In this document: one piece after another, positions 34,950 to 43,498 of the stretch
Numbering within the stretch: position 1 is the first letter of the stretch
Layout of the letters: every line of letters begins with the position of its first letter
Assembly (NCBI GenBank): GCA_016716405.1
Contig: JADJWK010000001.1
Coordinates: 1,736,001 to 1,800,000, forward strand
DNA length: 64,000 nucleotides
Direction: 5' to 3'
DNA from: Candidatus Melainabacteria bacterium
GTDB taxonomy: Bacteria; Cyanobacteriota; Vampirovibrionia; Obscuribacterales; Obscuribacteraceae
Position numbers and translations under genes: made by a program
Notes under the pieces: model-generated
Databases searched by the model: none
What the model was told of the DNA's origin: nothing
The model's input: the letters and a program-made list of their open reading frames with translations, nothing else

Positions 34950-35526
34950 TTCTCTGGGTTATCCTGTCGAGCTTGAGGTTGAGCCGCAGAACATTTATGC
35001 GAGGCTCACCAAGGACGCCCATGAATCGATCTTCGGTGCTTTCTTCGATTATTTTCTCGAGGATCTCGATCTTGATACCGCGGGCGGCTGCCACGCGCGT
35101 GCACTGGTAGCGAGCCGCTTCGGGCGAGATGTGCGGATCGAGCCCGCTGCCTGACGCGGTGATCAGATCCGCCGGAATGGCTGGATTGCCCTCAGACTGT
35201 CGGAGGTTCTCCACTCGTCCTGCCAGGGCTTCTTGAAAAGCCTGTCCGGCCGGACTGAGATTCGAGCCGGACGACAGCTCCGGGTTGTAGGGAGATTCGG
35301 GTGTGGCTGAGGGGCGGGAAAAGAAGTATTCGGGCCGGCTGAACTCTTGACCGATCAGGTCTGAGCCGGTTGCCGGACCGTCTCCGTTGAGCCGAACCAG
35401 GCTTCCGTTGGACTGCCAGGGAAAGAGGCATTGTCCTATGATTGTGCAAAGGCAGGGATAGGCTATGCCGGTTATGGCGGTGAGGATTGCGAACATCACC
35501 AGGCTGGTCTTGAGTATCGCTTTCAT
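34933..35526 (-). CDS. kdpC: Potassium-transporting ATPase KdpC subunit
   Basis: Single-helix subunit of the high-affinity KdpFABC pump, 197 aa. One N-terminal membrane helix (LVMFAILTAITGIAYPCLC) precedes a periplasmic domain with the family pattern NGSLVRLNGDGPATGSDLIG, FSRPEYFFSRPSATP and DLITASGSGLDPHISPEAA. ATG overlaps kdpB by 4 bp. Normal length. Confidence 0.96.
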   Translation of the reverse strand: MKAILKTSLVMFAILTAITGIAYPCLCTIIGQCLFPWQSNGSLVRLNGDGPATGSDLIGQEFSRPEYFFSRPSATPESPYNPELSSGSNLSPAGQAFQEALAGRVENLRQSEGNPAIPADLITASGSGLDPHISPEAARYQCTRVAAARGIKIEILEKIIEESTEDRFMGVLGEPRINVLRLNLKLDRITQRNDRRE

Positions 35527-37601
35527 CCCCGGCCCCCCAGCATTGAGAGAGCCAGATCGATCAGCTTGATGCCGGCAAATGGCGCGATGATTCCGCCAAG
35601 ACCGTAGACGATCAGATTCTCTCTGAGGAGCTGGTCGGCGCCGACCGGCTTGTACGGTACGCCTCTGAGAGCCAGGGGAAGCAATATGAGAATGATCAGG
35701 GCATTGAATATCACGGCAGACAGGATAGCGCTTTCGGGAGTAGCCAGCTGCATGATGTTCAGCAGACCGAGCTCTGGATAGACGGAGGAGAAGGCAGCGG
35801 GAATGATTGCGAAATACTTGGCGACATCGTTGGCGATACTGAAAGTGGTTAATGACCCCCTTGTCATCAGGAGCTGCTTTCCTATCTCGACAATCTCGAT
35901 GAGCTTCGTGGGGCTGGAGTCGAGATCGACCATATTGCTCGCCTCCTTTGCCGCTTGCGTTCCCGAGTTCATGGCCACGGCTACATCTGCCTGGGCAAGG
36001 GCGGGAGCGTCATTGGTGCCGTCGCCGGTCATCGCCACCAGGTAGCCTTTCGCCTGGGCATCGCGTATGTATTCCAGCTTCTGCTCAGGAGTCGCCTCGG
36101 CCAGATAATCGTCCACCCCGGCCTCGGCAGCTATCGATGCCGCGGTCAACTTGTTGTCGCCGGTAATCATTATGGTTCTTATTCCCATGGCGCGCAACTC
36201 GGCGAAGCGTTCTCTGATCCCGCCTTTCACTACATCTTTCAGCTCAACCACTCCCAGTACATGCTGTTTGTCTGCCACCACAAGCGGAGTGGAGCCTTTG
36301 CCGGCCACCGTATCGGATATCTCCCGGACCTGCTGGGGAAGAGCCTTTCCGCATTCGACGAGATAGTCGCTTATCGCCGAGCAGGATCCTTTCCTGATCT
36401 GCCGGCCGTCGAAATCGACACCGCTCATTCGGGTCTGAGCCGTGAATGGAATGAAGTGTGCCCCCAACTCGTTGATGTTTCTGGCACGAATGCCGAATTC
36501 GTTCTTGGCCAGCACCACGATGCTCCTGCCTTCCGGTGTGTCGTCGGCCAGGGAAGCAAGCTGCGCGGCATCGGCAAGATCCTTCCGGGAGATACCGCTT
36601 GCCGGGTAGAATTCGGTTGCTTCACGGTTGCCGAGAGTAATGGTGCCGGTTTTGTCCAGGAGGAGCATATCGATGTCTCCGGCTGCTTCCACTGCTCTTC
36701 CGGACATGGCTATGACGTTCGCTCTGATCAGGCGATCCATCCCGGCGATCCCGATAGCCGAAAGAAGACCTCCGATCGTGGTTGGAATCAAGCAGACCAG
36801 AAGAGCCACCAGGATATTCGTATCGATTGCCGAATGGATGCCGGTTTGACCGACCGCCCTGGCGGAGTATGCCGAAAACGAGTACATCGTAACCGTCACC
36901 AGGAGAAAGATCAGGGTCAGACCGGTAAGGAGGATATTCAGGGCAATCTCGTTTGGTGTTTTCTGTCGCTTGGCTCCTTCGACCATGGATATCATCCGAT
37001 CCAGGAAAGTCTCCCCCGGATTGGCGGTGATCTCGATGACCAGCCAGTCGGACAGGACTCTCGTACCCCCGGTGACCGAGCTCCTGTCTCCTCCTGCTTC
37101 GCGTATGACCGGTGCGCTTTCGCCGGTAATGGCGCTCTCGTCCACCGAAGCGATTCCCTCCAGAGCTTCCCCGTCACCGGGGATGATATCGCCGGGCTCA
37201 ACGAGGACGATATCGCCCCGTCTGAGGTCCGAAGCCTTGATCGTCCGGTAATCGGCTCCATACCGGGCCTCGTCCAGCTTTTTCGCAAGGACGTCTTGAC
37301 GGGCTGCTTTGAGAGTCTTCGCCTGAGCCTTGCCTCTGCCTTCCGCCAGGGACTCCGCGAAGTTGGCGAACAAGAGAGTGGCCCAGAGCCAGGCTGATAT
37401 CGCCAGATTGAATTCGAGGTTTCCTCCTGAGCCCGCTGCCGCGGCAATGCACGAGCATGTGGTGACGATGCATCCCACCTCGACGATGAGCATTACCGGA
37501 TTGCCGACAAGAGACAGTGGATTGAGCTTCTGCATCGAATCCAGAAGGGCTGGCACCAGTAGTGATGGCTCGAAGATCGAGCTGGTTTTTTTGAAGCTCA
37601 T
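35523..37601 (-). CDS. kdpB: Potassium-transporting P-type ATPase KdpB subunit
   Basis: Catalytic subunit of KdpFABC, 692 aa. P-type signatures: phosphorylated aspartate in LLLDKTGTITLGN (about 315), ESAITGESAP actuator motif, and MTGDGTNDAPALAQADVAVAM hinge. Seven membrane helices are expected, with the KdpB-specific ANDVAKYFAIIPAAF near the C-terminus. Overlaps kdpA by 4 bp and kdpC by 4 bp. Confidence 0.97.
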   Translation of the reverse strand: MSFKKTSSIFEPSLLVPALLDSMQKLNPLSLVGNPVMLIVEVGCIVTTCSCIAAAAGSGGNLEFNLAISAWLWATLLFANFAESLAEGRGKAQAKTLKAARQDVLAKKLDEARYGADYRTIKASDLRRGDIVLVEPGDIIPGDGEALEGIASVDESAITGESAPVIREAGGDRSSVTGGTRVLSDWLVIEITANPGETFLDRMISMVEGAKRQKTPNEIALNILLTGLTLIFLLVTVTMYSFSAYSARAVGQTGIHSAIDTNILVALLVCLIPTTIGGLLSAIGIAGMDRLIRANVIAMSGRAVEAAGDIDMLLLDKTGTITLGNREATEFYPASGISRKDLADAAQLASLADDTPEGRSIVVLAKNEFGIRARNINELGAHFIPFTAQTRMSGVDFDGRQIRKGSCSAISDYLVECGKALPQQVREISDTVAGKGSTPLVVADKQHVLGVVELKDVVKGGIRERFAELRAMGIRTIMITGDNKLTAASIAAEAGVDDYLAEATPEQKLEYIRDAQAKGYLVAMTGDGTNDAPALAQADVAVAMNSGTQAAKEASNMVDLDSSPTKLIEIVEIGKQLLMTRGSLTTFSIANDVAKYFAIIPAAFSSVYPELGLLNIMQLATPESAILSAVIFNALIILILLPLALRGVPYKPVGADQLLRENLIVYGLGGIIAPFAGIKLIDLALSMLGGRG

Positions 37602-39286
37602 TGGTACGCTACTCTCAGGTGCTCGATGATAGGACCGACGGCAAGGGCCGGCACGAATGTCAGGACCCCGAAAATCAGGACTACGCCCATGAGGAAGATC
37701 ACGAAAAGAGGCGTATCCGTGGGCAAAGTTCCGGCGCCCGATGGAACCTTTTTCTTGGCGGCAAGCGATCCTGCTATTGCCAGGGTGGGAATGGCCAGCC
37801 AGTATCGAGCGATAAACATGCAGACACCAAGGGCGAAGTTATAGAATGGCGTATTGGCATTCAGACCGGCAAAGGCGCTGCCGTTGTTATTGCCCGCCGA
37901 TGAGAAGGCATAGAGAATTTCGCTGAATCCATGCGGCCCGGGGTTGAGGACAGACGATGTACCGAAATCGTGGCTTGCCGCTATGGCTGTCCCGATGAGA
38001 ACCAGTGCCGGGGGGATGAGAATGATCAGTGAGGACATTTTCATCTCGAAGGACTCGATTTTCTTGCTCAGATACTCCGGGGTTCGACCCACCATGAGAC
38101 CGGCGATAAAAACACCGATGATGGCATAGGTCAGCATGCCGTAGAGCCCGCATCCGACACCGCCGAATATCACTTCGCCTAGCTGCATGAGCAGGAGTGG
38201 CGCCAGCCCTCCCATGGGACTGAGGGAGTCGTGCATGCAGTTGACCGATCCGTTAGATGCGGCAGTCGTGGCGGTGGCCCAGATAGCCGAGTTGGCGATG
38301 CCGAATCGAACTTCCTTCCCTTCCAGGTTTCCTTTCGAGGTCATCGACCCGAAGTCTTGCTCGAAGTGGAAGCAGAGAGTCAGAAATGAAACGTAGATCA
38401 GGAGCATAGCTGCGAAAATGCTCCAGCCCTGCTTCGCATTTCCGCACAGGCGCCCGAACGTATGGCAGAGAGAAGCTGGAATCAACAAGATGGCCAGCAT
38501 CTCGAGAAAGTTCGAGAGTGGTGTCGGATTCTCCAGGGGGTGCGAGGAGTTCGTGTTGTAGAAGCCTCCTCCGTTCGTGCCGAGTTGCTTGATAGCTACC
38601 TGGGATGCTGCCGGGCCGAGGGGAAGCTTGTGAATCGACTGTCTCTCAAGGGAGGTGTACTCGGCATGTCCTGAGAACGTCTGGACGACTCCCTGCCAGT
38701 TCAGGGCAACGGCGAGGATGAGGCTCAAAGGCAGGAGCACATAGAGGATCGAGCGAACGAGATCAACCCAGAAGCTCCCGATCAGATCGGTCTTCTGTCT
38801 GTTGAATCCCCGGATGAATGCTATGAGCACCGCCATGCCGGTGGCCGCCGAGAGGAAGTTCTGAACGCTCAGCCCGAGCATTTGAGTCAGGTAGGACATG
38901 GTTGTCTCGCCTGCATAGCTTTGCCAGTTGGTGTTCGATGCGAAGCTGACGGCTGCATTGAATGCGGTATCAGGCGTAACAGCCTGGAGTCCCTCCGGAT
39001 TAAGGGGAAGCCAGTGCTGGAGGCGCTCTAGCAAATAGACGGCAACCAGACCGAGAATATTGAATATGAGCATCGAGAAGGCATACGTTTTCCAGTTCAT
39101 CTCCAGGGTCGGATCCTGACCGGTGAGGGTTCCTGCAACCTTGTAAATCCTCCCTTCTACAGGAGCGAGAAGGGGGCTCAAGAAGTGCCTGCGACCTTCA
39201 TAGACGTCCGCCATGAATAGACCGAGCGGCACCGACAGAGAAATCAGGACGATGAGATAGATGCTGATTTGACTGATGTCGCTCAA
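37598..39286 (-). CDS. kdpA: Potassium-transporting ATPase KdpA subunit
   Basis: Channel-like potassium-selective subunit of KdpFABC, 562 aa, ten helices and four degenerate selectivity loops: TNWQSYAGE, GTNGGGFYNTNSSHP, AIWATATTAASNGSVN and SAGNNNGSAFAG. TTG start at 39286; the TTG overlaps the stop codon of kdpF (TTGA), so initiation is probably by coupling to kdpF translation. Overlaps kdpB by 4 bp. Confidence 0.97.
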   Translation of the reverse strand: MSDISQISIYLIVLISLSVPLGLFMADVYEGRRHFLSPLLAPVEGRIYKVAGTLTGQDPTLEMNWKTYAFSMLIFNILGLVAVYLLERLQHWLPLNPEGLQAVTPDTAFNAAVSFASNTNWQSYAGETTMSYLTQMLGLSVQNFLSAATGMAVLIAFIRGFNRQKTDLIGSFWVDLVRSILYVLLPLSLILAVALNWQGVVQTFSGHAEYTSLERQSIHKLPLGPAASQVAIKQLGTNGGGFYNTNSSHPLENPTPLSNFLEMLAILLIPASLCHTFGRLCGNAKQGWSIFAAMLLIYVSFLTLCFHFEQDFGSMTSKGNLEGKEVRFGIANSAIWATATTAASNGSVNCMHDSLSPMGGLAPLLLMQLGEVIFGGVGCGLYGMLTYAIIGVFIAGLMVGRTPEYLSKKIESFEMKMSSLIILIPPALVLIGTAIAASHDFGTSSVLNPGPHGFSEILYAFSSAGNNNGSAFAGLNANTPFYNFALGVCMFIARYWLAIPTLAIAGSLAAKKKVPSGAGTLPTDTPLFVIFLMGVVLIFGVLTFVPALAVGPIIEHLRVAYQ

Positions 39287-39375
39287 GCGAACAGCTCCGG
39301 CTTGACAAGGGCTACCAGCAGATAGACTGCAAGAGAGATGGATATGAGGAGCAAGATCAGCTCAGAGGGGCTCAT
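39283..39375 (-). CDS. kdpF: Potassium-transporting ATPase KdpF subunit
   Basis: Thirty-residue single-helix peptide that stabilises the KdpFABC complex. The reading from ATG 39375 is MSPSELILLLISISLAVYLL followed by VALVKPELFA and TGA; the LVKPE end is typical of KdpF. GGAGG lies about 10 nt upstream. Stop overlaps the kdpA start. Too short for automatic gene calling but well supported by position, ribosome site and sequence. Confidence 0.88.
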   Translation of the reverse strand: MSPSELILLLISISLAVYLLVALVKPELFA

Positions 39376-39377
39376 CG

Positions 39378-39473
39378 TTATTTGTCCTCCATGAGTCTCT
39401 GGCAGCCCAAAATGAAGAGGCAGGAAAGACCGGTCAATATTGCTAACAGTAAAATACCGACGAGATCCAGCAT
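39378..39473 (-). CDS. 31-residue membrane peptide heading the kdp operon
   Basis: ATG 39473 is preceded by AGGGGGG about 7 nt upstream. The peptide MLDLVGILLLAILTGLSCLF continues to ILGCQRLMEDK and TAA. The GGAGG of kdpF lies inside its last codons and only 2 nt separate the two genes. Similar one-helix ORFs ending in a C-x-R-L pattern ahead of kdpF are, from memory, present in some other bacterial kdp operons without an assigned role. Could be an additional pump subunit. Confidence 0.7.
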   Translation of the reverse strand: MLDLVGILLLAILTGLSCLFILGCQRLMEDK

Positions 39474-39562
39474 CGGGTGCCCCCCTGTATTCCTGTACAC
39501 TGGACTTACTACTGCCATTGAAGCCGAGTTGCTGAAAAGAATGTGCAAATGCCGGCTAAGGC

Positions 39563-39583
39563 GGCATAAAAATGCCATAAAAT
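39563..39583 (-). promoter_or_regulatory. KdpE-like box D in the kdp / antiporter divergent region
   Basis: On the minus strand TTTTATGGCATTTTTATGCC: two TTTTATG half-sites 11 bp apart. It is 90 bp upstream of the first kdp-operon ORF and 60 bp upstream of the antiporter gene, so it could act on both. Confidence 0.55.
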
Positions 39584-39644
39584 TTCCTCTCTCGATGCCA
39601 TCCTCCTGATGGCAGTGGGCTATATTCCCCAATGACTGAGATCT

Positions 39645-42158
39645 ATGAGAGAATTCTTCAAGCTGGCTCTTATTCTTCAACTATTGCTCTGTGCTCCGGC
39701 GGCCTGGGCTGCGGATAAGACTGCCCAGATATTCGCAGGCTCCAAGGAGCTATTCGAGATCACCGGTCTTCATTCTCTGTCTCCGGAAGAGCGAGCCAGG
39801 CTCGTCAACGCAAGAATCGACAAGATTCTGCGCGATAGCTCCCTTTCCGCCGATCAGATAGAGGTCAGGGAGCTCGAAGACGGCACTCCGGCCATCGTTC
39901 TCGGTCAGGTGGTGATCCTCGAGGCAACGGCGGTGGATGCCGGGCGTGTCGGTCTCGGGCAGCAAGAGCTGGCGGAACGGTGGTCCGGGATTCTTCGAAG
40001 AGAGCTCGGGGAACTCGAGCCGCTCTATCTCAGAACCGCCAAATTCGATATCAAGATGCTCACCGAGCACAATGTGCTTCTGTTCATACTCCAGATCGCG
40101 ATCCTGCTCATGGTTGCCACCATCTTCGGCGAGATCAGTGCCCGGCTGCGTCAACCGCCTGTCATCGGACAGCTGTTCGCTGGTGTCTTTCTTGGTCATT
40201 CGGTTCTGGGCAGGATATTTCCTCATCTGGTCGATACCATATTTCCTGCTGACCGAACCCAGTCATTCCTGCTCGAGGTCGTATCCTGGATCGGCGTGAT
40301 TTTCCTGCTCATGCTTACCGGTATGGAGACGGACTGGGGGCTGGTCCGCAAAGAGTGCAGGTCTGCGGTTGGTAGTATTGTATTTGGTGTGGTGGTTCCG
40401 TTTGCCGCGGGGGCGGGACTGGCATTCGCGCTACCCGCCAGCCTCTTTTCCGGATCGGATAACCGCCTCCTTGCCGGCTTGTTCATAGGCACCGTCTTTT
40501 CGGTCTCTTCCGTTCCGGTGGTGGCCAAGATTCTCATGGAGATGGACCTGCTGAGGGGAAAAATAGGACAGTTGATTCTTACCACCTCGCTTTGTCAGGA
40601 CATCATCGGTTGCCTGATGCTGGCGGTGGTGGCTGCTTTCGCAGATGCCGACGGCGGCGGGCTTTCCCGCCTGTGGCTGGCCCCCGTGGGCACCCTGGGA
40701 TTCATATTGGTTCTCATCCTCTCTCGCCCTCTGGTCTTTCAGCTCGTTCGCGTGGTCAACGACCGTTCGCGTCTCGAGAACCCTTTGATGACTCTCGTGG
40801 TCGTCCTGCTTTTCGCCTCAGCTGCCGCCACTCACTTCATTGGAGTTCATGTCGTTCTGGGCGCCTTCGGGATAGGAGTGCTCCTTGCCCAGTCGCCCCT
40901 TATCACGGACCGGGTCATTCACCCGCTGCGATCCATGACCATGAGCGTGTTCGCCCCGATTTTTTTCGCGGTTGCCGGATTGCACGTGAATATCGGTATC
41001 TTCACGGTTCCGAGATTGCTCGTCATCACCCTTGTCCTCACTCTGCTGGCATGCTTCTCGAAGATTTTCGGAAGCTATGTCGGCTGCCTGCTCGGGCGCT
41101 TGAGTCACTGGGAGTCCCTTGCCGTGTCGAGCGCCGCCAATGCCAGGGGCGCGATGGGACTCATTGTCGGTATTCTTGGCTTCTCTCTCGGCATCATCTC
41201 TATCGATCTTCTTTCTATAATCATCATCATGTCAATCGTCACCACAGCTATTGCTCCACCGATGGTGCGCTACTGTTTGAGCAGGGTTCCAGGAGGCACG
41301 GATCCGTCCACGGAGGACAAAACGGCGCGGGCCACCAAGAGCTTCGTCTCGCGAATCTCGCGGATACTCGTTCCTACCGGAGGTGCCGGCTCGCGAACGC
41401 TCATGCTGAGACTTTGCGCGGCAATCTCCGGCCGGCATCCAGTGGAGGCGACTTTGTTGCATGTTTCCGGATCCGCGGCGAGTACGGACTTCGATCCTTT
41501 TCTCGGTGCCAGGGATCTCTTGAAAGACGCCAGGACGACTCTCGTCACAAGGAAGGTCGCTTCTTCCGATGTTGCCGGAGCAATTGTAGAGGAGGCTTCA
41601 AGAAACTATGATCTCGTGATCATGGGGGCGGACAAGCGCGCTCAGCGCCGGCATCAGGCATTCGGCGAGGTCGTGCACGCTGTCTCGGAGGGGCTTGAGA
41701 CCGCATTCCTGGTGGTCGCGGACTCCGACAAAAGGATCTGGCCGCCCCGGAAAGTCTTGATCCCCACCACGGGTGGAAGTCGCGCCTCCAGGGCTGCCGA
41801 ACTGGGAGTGACCATCGCTGACTATACCGGTGCTCAGACCCTGGTGGCTTGCGTGCTAGAAAAGCGCCCCTTCGACTACTATTCGACGGTGGAGAGTTAC
41901 GGGTCGGCGCTCGATACGGCTAACGACATCGTCCAGAACGCCGCCGCCATGGCCGGCGCACTTGATGTGCCGGTCGAGACATTCGTAAAAGTCGCCCCGC
42001 ATGCCGGACCCGAGATCATCAGGATGGCGATGGAGGAGCAAGCCGATCTGATTGTCATGAGCGGAAGCGGGCGAGCCTCGGCGGCCCTTTTTGCCGGACA
42101 GACCACCCAGTATGTATTTGCCAATGCGCCGTGCCCGGTGGTCGTCCTGGTGGCATAG
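39645..42158 (+). CDS. CPA2-type cation/proton antiporter with N-terminal exported domain and tandem USP domains
   Basis: 837 aa inner-membrane protein. A signal peptide (FFKLALILQLLLCAPAAWA) and a roughly 120-residue extracytoplasmic domain (23-145, ending KFDIKMLTEHN) precede the transporter core of about twelve helices (146-545; LRQPPVIGQLFAGVFLG and TGMETDW are CPA2/KefB-like). Two universal-stress-protein domains follow (about 565-690 and 705-837; the second ends DLIVMSGSGRASAALFAGQ). Divergent from kdpFABCDE across 171 bp with a shared KdpE-like box. I infer potassium or sodium extrusion balancing Kdp uptake; the cation is not known. Confidence 0.87.
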   Translation: MREFFKLALILQLLLCAPAAWAADKTAQIFAGSKELFEITGLHSLSPEERARLVNARIDKILRDSSLSADQIEVRELEDGTPAIVLGQVVILEATAVDAGRVGLGQQELAERWSGILRRELGELEPLYLRTAKFDIKMLTEHNVLLFILQIAILLMVATIFGEISARLRQPPVIGQLFAGVFLGHSVLGRIFPHLVDTIFPADRTQSFLLEVVSWIGVIFLLMLTGMETDWGLVRKECRSAVGSIVFGVVVPFAAGAGLAFALPASLFSGSDNRLLAGLFIGTVFSVSSVPVVAKILMEMDLLRGKIGQLILTTSLCQDIIGCLMLAVVAAFADADGGGLSRLWLAPVGTLGFILVLILSRPLVFQLVRVVNDRSRLENPLMTLVVVLLFASAAATHFIGVHVVLGAFGIGVLLAQSPLITDRVIHPLRSMTMSVFAPIFFAVAGLHVNIGIFTVPRLLVITLVLTLLACFSKIFGSYVGCLLGRLSHWESLAVSSAANARGAMGLIVGILGFSLGIISIDLLSIIIIMSIVTTAIAPPMVRYCLSRVPGGTDPSTEDKTARATKSFVSRISRILVPTGGAGSRTLMLRLCAAISGRHPVEATLLHVSGSAASTDFDPFLGARDLLKDARTTLVTRKVASSDVAGAIVEEASRNYDLVIMGADKRAQRRHQAFGEVVHAVSEGLETAFLVVADSDKRIWPPRKVLIPTTGGSRASRAAELGVTIADYTGAQTLVACVLEKRPFDYYSTVESYGSALDTANDIVQNAAAMAGALDVPVETFVKVAPHAGPEIIRMAMEEQADLIVMSGSGRASAALFAGQTTQYVFANAPCPVVVLVA

Positions 42159-42165
42159 CGCGCAG

Positions 42166-43443
42166 TCAGAAGCTGAAGCCGACCCCGCAATTGAAGCTCT
42201 GGAGCATCTGCCTGACGGTGCTGTCCGGGTATTGCGAGCCGAAGGCCAGGTGGGCGTTGCCGCTCGAATGGGTCAGGGAGGGCAGACCGATGATATGGGC
42301 GAAACCTGTCCAGACCCTGCCTTTCTTCAGGCGCAGGCCCCAGGTCAACTGGTTCTGGGCGTTGGCTGCATAGAAGGGGACCATGTTTTGACCGGATATT
42401 GGTCTGGTGTTGAAGACATAGCCCACCGAGCCGCTCAGGTAGCGGTTGATATCGAAGTCGGCACCGGTATTGATCACCCAGAGATTGCGGAAGCCGGGTC
42501 CGAAAGTGAAATTGAACGGGGCTTTCACTCTGGCATTTCCCAGGAGGCTCGATCCGTAATTGAGATAGGCGCCTTCCACCGCCATTTTGAGCTTCTCAGA
42601 CGGCAGGTAGGCGGCGCCGAAAGAGACCCGTCCGGGCAGGGTGACGGCGCCGAGCTCGGCTCTGGTGGAGACAGTCTGCTCGCCTGGCAGCTCGAAGGTG
42701 ACTTTGTTCGAGAGATTGCCCATATAGGTGGGCGACGAGAAGCTCGCCCCCAGGGAGACTTTGCGGGTCGGGTGATAGAGAACGCCGAGCTGGTAGCCGG
42801 CACCGACCGAATAGGTGGACGGCCATCTCATCAGGGCGTTGTTCACCGGCAGGTTGGTGGAGAAGCGCATGATATCCAGGTGGGGACCGGCGCCTATAAA
42901 AAGTTTATCGGTCACCCTGGTGCCGAGATTGGCTGTGATGGTGTATCGCTTGTAGCCCACAGAGTTGTACACCGGTCTCAAGAAACTCGACGACATCGAC
43001 TGGTTCTGGAAGTTGGTGGACCAGCCTCCGGTCTCCCAGGCCAGACCCATGGCGCAGCGGCTTCCCAGGGCATGCACCACGCCGAGATTGTATGAGAGGA
43101 GCTGGTTGACCAGGGACTCTGTCCGCTGGGTGGGGTTGGTCCAGGAATTGTTGAGGACGAAGACATTGGTGATTTTGGAATCGAATCTTCCGTGGGCCTG
43201 GAGCATCACCGATGCCGGTTGCCTCACATGAGCCAGGGCCGTATCGCCTATTGAAGTCTCGCAGCCGCCCCGGGCATCGGACTGATAGCTGTGCCCGATC
43301 GCCGATATCCCGTCAAGCTGTGCCCGGGCGGGCTCACCGGCAAACATGAGGAGAATCGTGATCAGCCAGGCAAGGAGATGAAGCTCCCGAGCCAGTCTGG
43401 TGCCGGTTTTTCCGCCTCGTTTGCCAGCCTGTGAAAGAGTCAT
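42166..43443 (-). CDS. FadL/OmpP1-family outer-membrane transport protein
   Basis: 425 aa. Signal peptide (HLLAWLITILLMFAGEPARA) followed by a region typical of the hydrophobic-compound transporter family (PF03349-like): an N-terminal plug, then about fourteen amphipathic strands, ending in the aromatic C-terminal signature GVGFSF used by outer-membrane barrels. Substrate probably long-chain fatty acids or other hydrophobic molecules, by family only. Ends 7 bp from the antiporter stop (convergent); start diverges from the DUF1963 gene. Confidence 0.8.
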   Translation of the reverse strand: MTLSQAGKRGGKTGTRLARELHLLAWLITILLMFAGEPARAQLDGISAIGHSYQSDARGGCETSIGDTALAHVRQPASVMLQAHGRFDSKITNVFVLNNSWTNPTQRTESLVNQLLSYNLGVVHALGSRCAMGLAWETGGWSTNFQNQSMSSSFLRPVYNSVGYKRYTITANLGTRVTDKLFIGAGPHLDIMRFSTNLPVNNALMRWPSTYSVGAGYQLGVLYHPTRKVSLGASFSSPTYMGNLSNKVTFELPGEQTVSTRAELGAVTLPGRVSFGAAYLPSEKLKMAVEGAYLNYGSSLLGNARVKAPFNFTFGPGFRNLWVINTGADFDINRYLSGSVGYVFNTRPISGQNMVPFYAANAQNQLTWGLRLKKGRVWTGFAHIIGLPSLTHSSGNAHLAFGSQYPDSTVRQMLQSFNCGVGFSF

Positions 43444-43449
43444 CTGCCC

Positions 43450-43459
43450 ATTATAATGT
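43450..43459. promoter_or_regulatory. Palindromic -10 shared by two divergent genes
   Basis: CATTATAATG is self-complementary and gives a perfect TATAAT on both strands between the FadL-like gene (start 43443) and the DUF1963 gene (start 43499). No good -35 is visible on either side. For the plus-strand gene the distance is right (about 40 bp); for the minus-strand gene it would be nearly leaderless. Confidence 0.4.
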
Positions 43460-43498
43460 CACTGACAATCTTCCTTGCTCGAGGGAACAAGATACGCT

